Positions 5,972 to 6,065 of a DNA stretch of 6,065 bases are shown piece by piece. Made by a program: the position numbers and the translations under genes. Source of the stretch: DASVAL01 sp035649575 (GTDB lineage Bacteria > Planctomycetota > UBA1135 > UBA2386); NCBI GenBank assembly GCA_035649575.1, contig DASRJH010000174.1:1-6065 (forward strand). Direction: 5' to 3'. Numbering within the stretch: position 1 is the stretch's first letter; every line of letters starts with the position of its first letter. Below the pieces are notes generated by a model. That model saw only the letters and a list, made by a program, of their open reading frames with translations. It was not told the origin of the DNA and did no database searches.

Positions 5972-6065
5972 TGCGCCAGGATAGCGAGCAAGTCGCGGCA
6001 CTGCATGTGCCCATCGCAGCGCGGCAAAAGTGCACTTCTGGTACGGCGCAGTCCGGCCTCTGCAC
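5972..6065 (-). promoter_or_regulatory. Leader and likely promoter region of the sigma/kinase operon
   Basis: These 94 bases upstream of the sigma factor ATG hold no supported gene and run to the window edge. The operon promoter should lie here or just beyond. I see no convincing -35/-10 pair: TTGCCG occurs on the minus strand at 6026-6021 but has no good -10 partner. A perfect 10-base palindrome, AAGTGCACTT (6028-6037), lies 57 bases before the ATG and could be an operator, but a match this short can arise by chance. Confidence 0.3.

Noticed and set aside
5972..6001. GTG start at 6001 for the sigma factor
   Set aside because: The added ten residues (MPRLARYPGA) do not look like an ECF N-terminus, whereas METEEALERDL from ATG 5971 does; neither start has a clear ribosome binding site, so this is a preference and not proof.
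6021..6026. TTGCCG on the minus strand as a -35 box for the sigma/kinase operon
   Set aside because: No acceptable -10 element sits at the right spacing, and the true promoter may be beyond the window.
1..6065. TGA recoding, CRISPR, tRNA, rRNA, insertion sequences or attachment sites
   Set aside because: TGA ends several intact genes and TGG encodes Trp; no repeat-spacer array, cloverleaf, rRNA-like segment, transposase motif or flanking repeats were seen.

Overview
This is a GC-rich, gene-dense bacterial window, most likely from a member of the Planctomycetota. The lineage call rests on content. The left half has the tail of a DUF1553-type (PSD1/DUF1549/DUF1553) protein and a DUF1501 protein, a pair expanded in planctomycetes and relatives. 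The right half has an ECF sigma factor overlapping a PknB-like Ser/Thr kinase with a C-terminal TPR-like region, a common planctomycete signalling arrangement. No start codon here has a convincing Shine-Dalgarno sequence. Genus or class cannot be told from this sequence.

Layout. Plus strand, 1-2659: the last 37 codons of a DUF1553-type gene (stop at 115-117); a secreted protein made of about four carboxypeptidase-regulatory-like beta-sandwich repeats (121-1218); and a Tat-exported DUF1501 protein (1244-2659). Gaps of 3 and 25 bases suggest one transcript. Minus strand, 5971 down to 2667: an ECF sigma factor (5971-5381) and a transmembrane Ser/Thr kinase (5384-2667), overlapping by the four bases ATGA. 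The two operons converge, with only 7 bases between the DUF1501 and kinase stop codons. Bases 5972-6065 are the leader of the sigma/kinase operon and contain no gene.

How the genes may work together. DUF1553/DUF1501 pairs are thought to act outside the cytoplasm, and a connection with breakdown of complex organic matter is often proposed but not firmly established. The beta-repeat protein between them is probably a secreted binding or structural partner. The sigma/kinase pair looks like a self-contained signalling unit. The kinase has a cytoplasmic catalytic domain, one membrane helix and a probable extracytoplasmic TPR-like sensor, and it may control the co-encoded sigma factor. Nothing links the two operons beyond their position.

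I did not find a clearly new system. The observations most worth following are the beta-repeat gene between the DUF1553 and DUF1501 genes, the sigma/kinase pair without an anti-sigma gene and with an intact region 2.2 acidic motif, and an in-frame TGA at the left edge. There are no tRNA, rRNA, CRISPR or mobile-element signatures.
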